From assembly GCA_047920935.1 (NCBI GenBank), contig JBLRXD010000082.1, positions 1 through 15,404 of the forward strand: a DNA stretch of 15,404 nt. Direction: 5' to 3'. Under the pieces are notes generated by a model, which was not told the origin of the DNA, did no database searches, and worked only from the letters and a program-made list of their open reading frames with translations. The stretch comes from UBA7803 sp047920935. Its GTDB lineage: Bacteria; Pseudomonadota; Gammaproteobacteria; Pseudomonadales; Azotimanducaceae. Below, piece by piece: positions 13,096-15,404 of the stretch (positions within the stretch are counted from its first letter, which is position 1; every line of letters starts with the position of its first letter). Both the position numbers and the translations under genes were made by a program.

Positions 13096-15403
13096 CTACT
13101 TTTCCTTCGTCAAAAATAGATTTGAAGAAATCGAAATGTTCATTTGTACCATATTTTCCATATAAACTTGCAATGTTAACAAGCATGGTTTGGCCGTTTT
13201 CATTTTCCAATTTTTTGGCTTTGTCCATAGCAGCAGCGACATCTGATTTTGCCACACCGTTTAGTGCGCTTCCTAATACTTTGTATGAACGATCATTTTC
13301 TAATGCGAAATTAAGCGCTTTTTGTGTTTGAGCTTCATTTTGGAAATTCGTAATCAAGAAGTCTAGTGCAGCCGCGCGTACTGAAGAACGCTCATCTTTC
13401 ATAGCTATCTCGGACAATTTATTCACCAACTCTTCTGTATGCGTTCGTTTAACACGATTGGCTTGTGTAATGGCCAATTCACGAATTCGGTAGAACGGAT
13501 CATTTAACGCATCCAAAATCATTCTTCGTCCTTCTTCTGTTTTCAATTTAGCTGCACCAGCCAATCCATCTCTACGATCAGCGTATTTTCCACCATGATA
13601 GAATTGATGAATATATTGTTCCATCGGTTTTTTATCCGTCCATTCTGCCAAGACTACGTGGTCAGCATCGACAATAACCGACATTAATGTGTCATTGACT
13701 GGGAATGTGAACGACTGCTCGCGTTTGTCAACTACTATGCTATAGTCATTTCGTTTCTTACCATCAAAAACACTTATTTTCATGGGTAATTTGTATAATG
13801 GAACATCATCAAAGTTTTGTTTTTGTTCAATTGAAACAACGACTTGATCTCCATTCATTTCTTGTGTTACTTCCAGCACAGGATGCCCCTTTGCAAAGAA
13901 CCAGTCATTGAAGAACCAGTTTAAATCTTCACCTGACACCTCTTCAAATGCTAAACGCAATTCATGAATTTCAGCAGGACGATAAGCGTGTTTCTTCAAA
14001 TAGTGTTTAAGCGATTGGAAGAATGCTTCGTCACCTAAATAATTGCGCAGCATATGTAATATTCGTCCTCCTTTGTTATAGGAGTGACCATCAAACATTT
14101 GTTCTTTGTCATCGTAATCAAACCAAATCATATCGTGTGCACCTTGATATTGAACCGTTTGAAAATACCCATCGGCTTCAATTTCTGCTTTATATTCTGC
14201 TTCATCAAGTCCATATTTGAATTCGTCCCACAAGAATTGCGAGTAATTAGCAAACGATTCATTTAACGGAAGATTAGACCATGATTCGCACGTTACTAAA
14301 TCTCCAAACCAGTGATGGAATAGTTCATGTGCAATAATAGATTCTGAGTTAGCATCAAGCAATTCGCGATCATTCATGTAGACAAAATCACCAAAAATAA
14401 CCGCTCCTGTATTTTCCATCGCTCCTGAAACATAGTCACGCACAACGATTTGGTGGTATTTATCCCAAGGGTATTCAACGCCCAACAGGTCTGAGAAAAA
14501 GCCAATCATTTCTGGTGTATTTCCAAAAATTGCTTGTGCATATGGTTCCCATTCTGGTTCGACGAAATAATGAACATCTATTGTCGATCCATCTTTTTTA
14601 GTGAATTTGTCTTTGACCACTTTAAACTCACCAACGCCCATCATGGCTAGGTAAGGAACGTGTGGTAAATCTTGCTTCCAATGATCGGTGCGTGTTCCGT
14701 CTGGGTTTTTCGTTGATTTAATTAATGTTCCATTGGATAACGTAACATACTTATCATCAACAGTCATTAAGATTTCTTGGGTCATTTTTTGGTTGGGCGC
14801 ATCAATCGTTGGAAACCAAACTGAACTTGCTTCAGTTTCTCCTTGAGTCCAAATTTGAGGCATTTTTGAGGGATCTTCACCACGTGGATTGATAAAATAA
14901 AGACCTTTGTCACTTGATATAGCCGCGCTGCCGCCAGTTTTTCGTTCATCCGGTTTCGCAGTGTAATCAATTACCAATGTAATTTCGTCATCACGCGTAT
15001 ACTTCTTTGCTAAGTCAACAGTCAAAAAGTCATTATCATACTTAAAGTTTAATGGTTTATTATTCAGTTTTACTGTTCTAATCTCCATTCCTTTCGCGTC
15101 TAACACAAGTTTGTCTTGAGGATAAAAATGAGGTTTCAATGTAATCGTAGCTAAACCAATCAAGTGCGATTTAGCCCAATCAAACTTTACTTCAAGCTTT
15201 GTATGGACAAGGTTAAACAGCTTTGTTTCCGAAGCTTGATACAAGGCGCGTTCATTTGGAAATGTTTTTTTCTCCTTTATAAGAGGTGATACAGGAACTT
15301 CTGTATTAGTAGATGAAGCATTCGCGTTGTTTTCACTTTGAGAGGCATTCTTTGGTGTACCACACGATTGTGAAAGAAATATACCAAGAAAACCCAAAAT
15401 AAC
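13091..15403 (-). CDS. M1-family (gluzincin) aminopeptidase lipoprotein, Bacteroidota-like, truncated at both ends
   Basis: About 770 residues of a zinc metallopeptidase remain, numbered from the TTG codon at 15397. The exopeptidase motif GAMEN is at 325-329. The zinc site is HELFH (357-361) plus Glu380 in LPLNESFA, giving HExxH-x18-E, and the catalytic Tyr is Y440 in GHSYNKGG. An N-terminal beta-sandwich domain (about 60-260) precedes this core. A C-terminal HEAT-like helical domain (about 610 on) follows, with ALNDPFYRIRELAITQANRV and SSVRAAALDFLITNF. The extreme N-terminus, FLGIFLSQSCG, looks like the end of a lipoprotein signal peptide, so the true start is probably beyond the right edge. 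The C-terminal end is lost at the 13,089 junction. It would trim N-terminal residues from peptides at the cell surface or in the periplasm. AT-rich codons and the sequence style point to Bacteroidota, unlike the rest of the window. Confidence 0.9.
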
Positions 15404-15404
15404 T

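Noticed and set aside
13091..15404. Horizontal acquisition of the aminopeptidase as a genomic island
   Set aside because: There is no integrase, tRNA, repeat or transposase, and both genes at the junction are truncated. A chimeric contig explains this more simply.
1..15404. CRISPR array, tRNA, rRNA, phage, toxin-antitoxin or defence genes
   Set aside because: No regularly spaced repeats, tRNA-like cloverleaf, rRNA segments or recognisable phage, toxin or defence proteins were seen on either strand.

Overview
The window has two unrelated parts. Bases 1 to about 13,088 are GC-rich, with strongly G/C-ending codons. Their content is typical of a Gram-negative proteobacterium, most likely a gammaproteobacterium: a TolC/HlyD efflux pair, a PlpD-type patatin autotransporter, a TonB-dependent copper-type receptor, a RegA/RoxR-type regulator tail and outer-membrane barrels. 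Bases from about 13,089 to the right end are clearly AT-rich. They hold one M1-family aminopeptidase of the kind common in Bacteroidota. The switch falls inside two truncated genes with no mobile element, so a chimeric assembly (two organisms joined in one contig) is the simplest reading.

Layout, left to right. 1-2244 (minus): an outer-membrane efflux channel followed by a membrane fusion protein with a 4-base overlap; the transporter itself is expected beyond the left edge. 2518-2814 (plus): a small two-helix membrane protein of unknown function. 2822-5926 (minus): a patatin-POTRA-barrel protein followed by a transglutaminase-like protein. 6024-6601: the tail of a redox-type response regulator (minus) meets the tail of a copper-type TonB receptor (plus). 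Both lack their 5' parts, marking a deletion or misjoin near 6173-6222. 6656-8073 (plus): an HhH-GPD-like protein, a 55-residue orphan protein and an OmpA/OmpW-like barrel, apparently one operon. 8119-9163 (minus): a CBS-pair protein and a flavin split-barrel (PPOX) protein. 9256-11426 (plus): a DUF3465 protein and a large TPR protein. 11455-12558 (minus): a membrane fatty acid desaturase, divergent from a truncated acyl-CoA synthetase at 12672-13088 (plus).

The most biologically interesting signal is in the desaturase/acyl-CoA synthetase intergenic region. A perfect 16-base palindrome of FNR/ANR type is centred 41.5 bases from the start point predicted by a TATAAA -10 box. This suggests oxygen-linked control of the desaturase. 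I found no CRISPR array, tRNA, rRNA, insertion sequence or defence system. The other items of note are the two breakpoints and several uncharacterised small or orphan genes.
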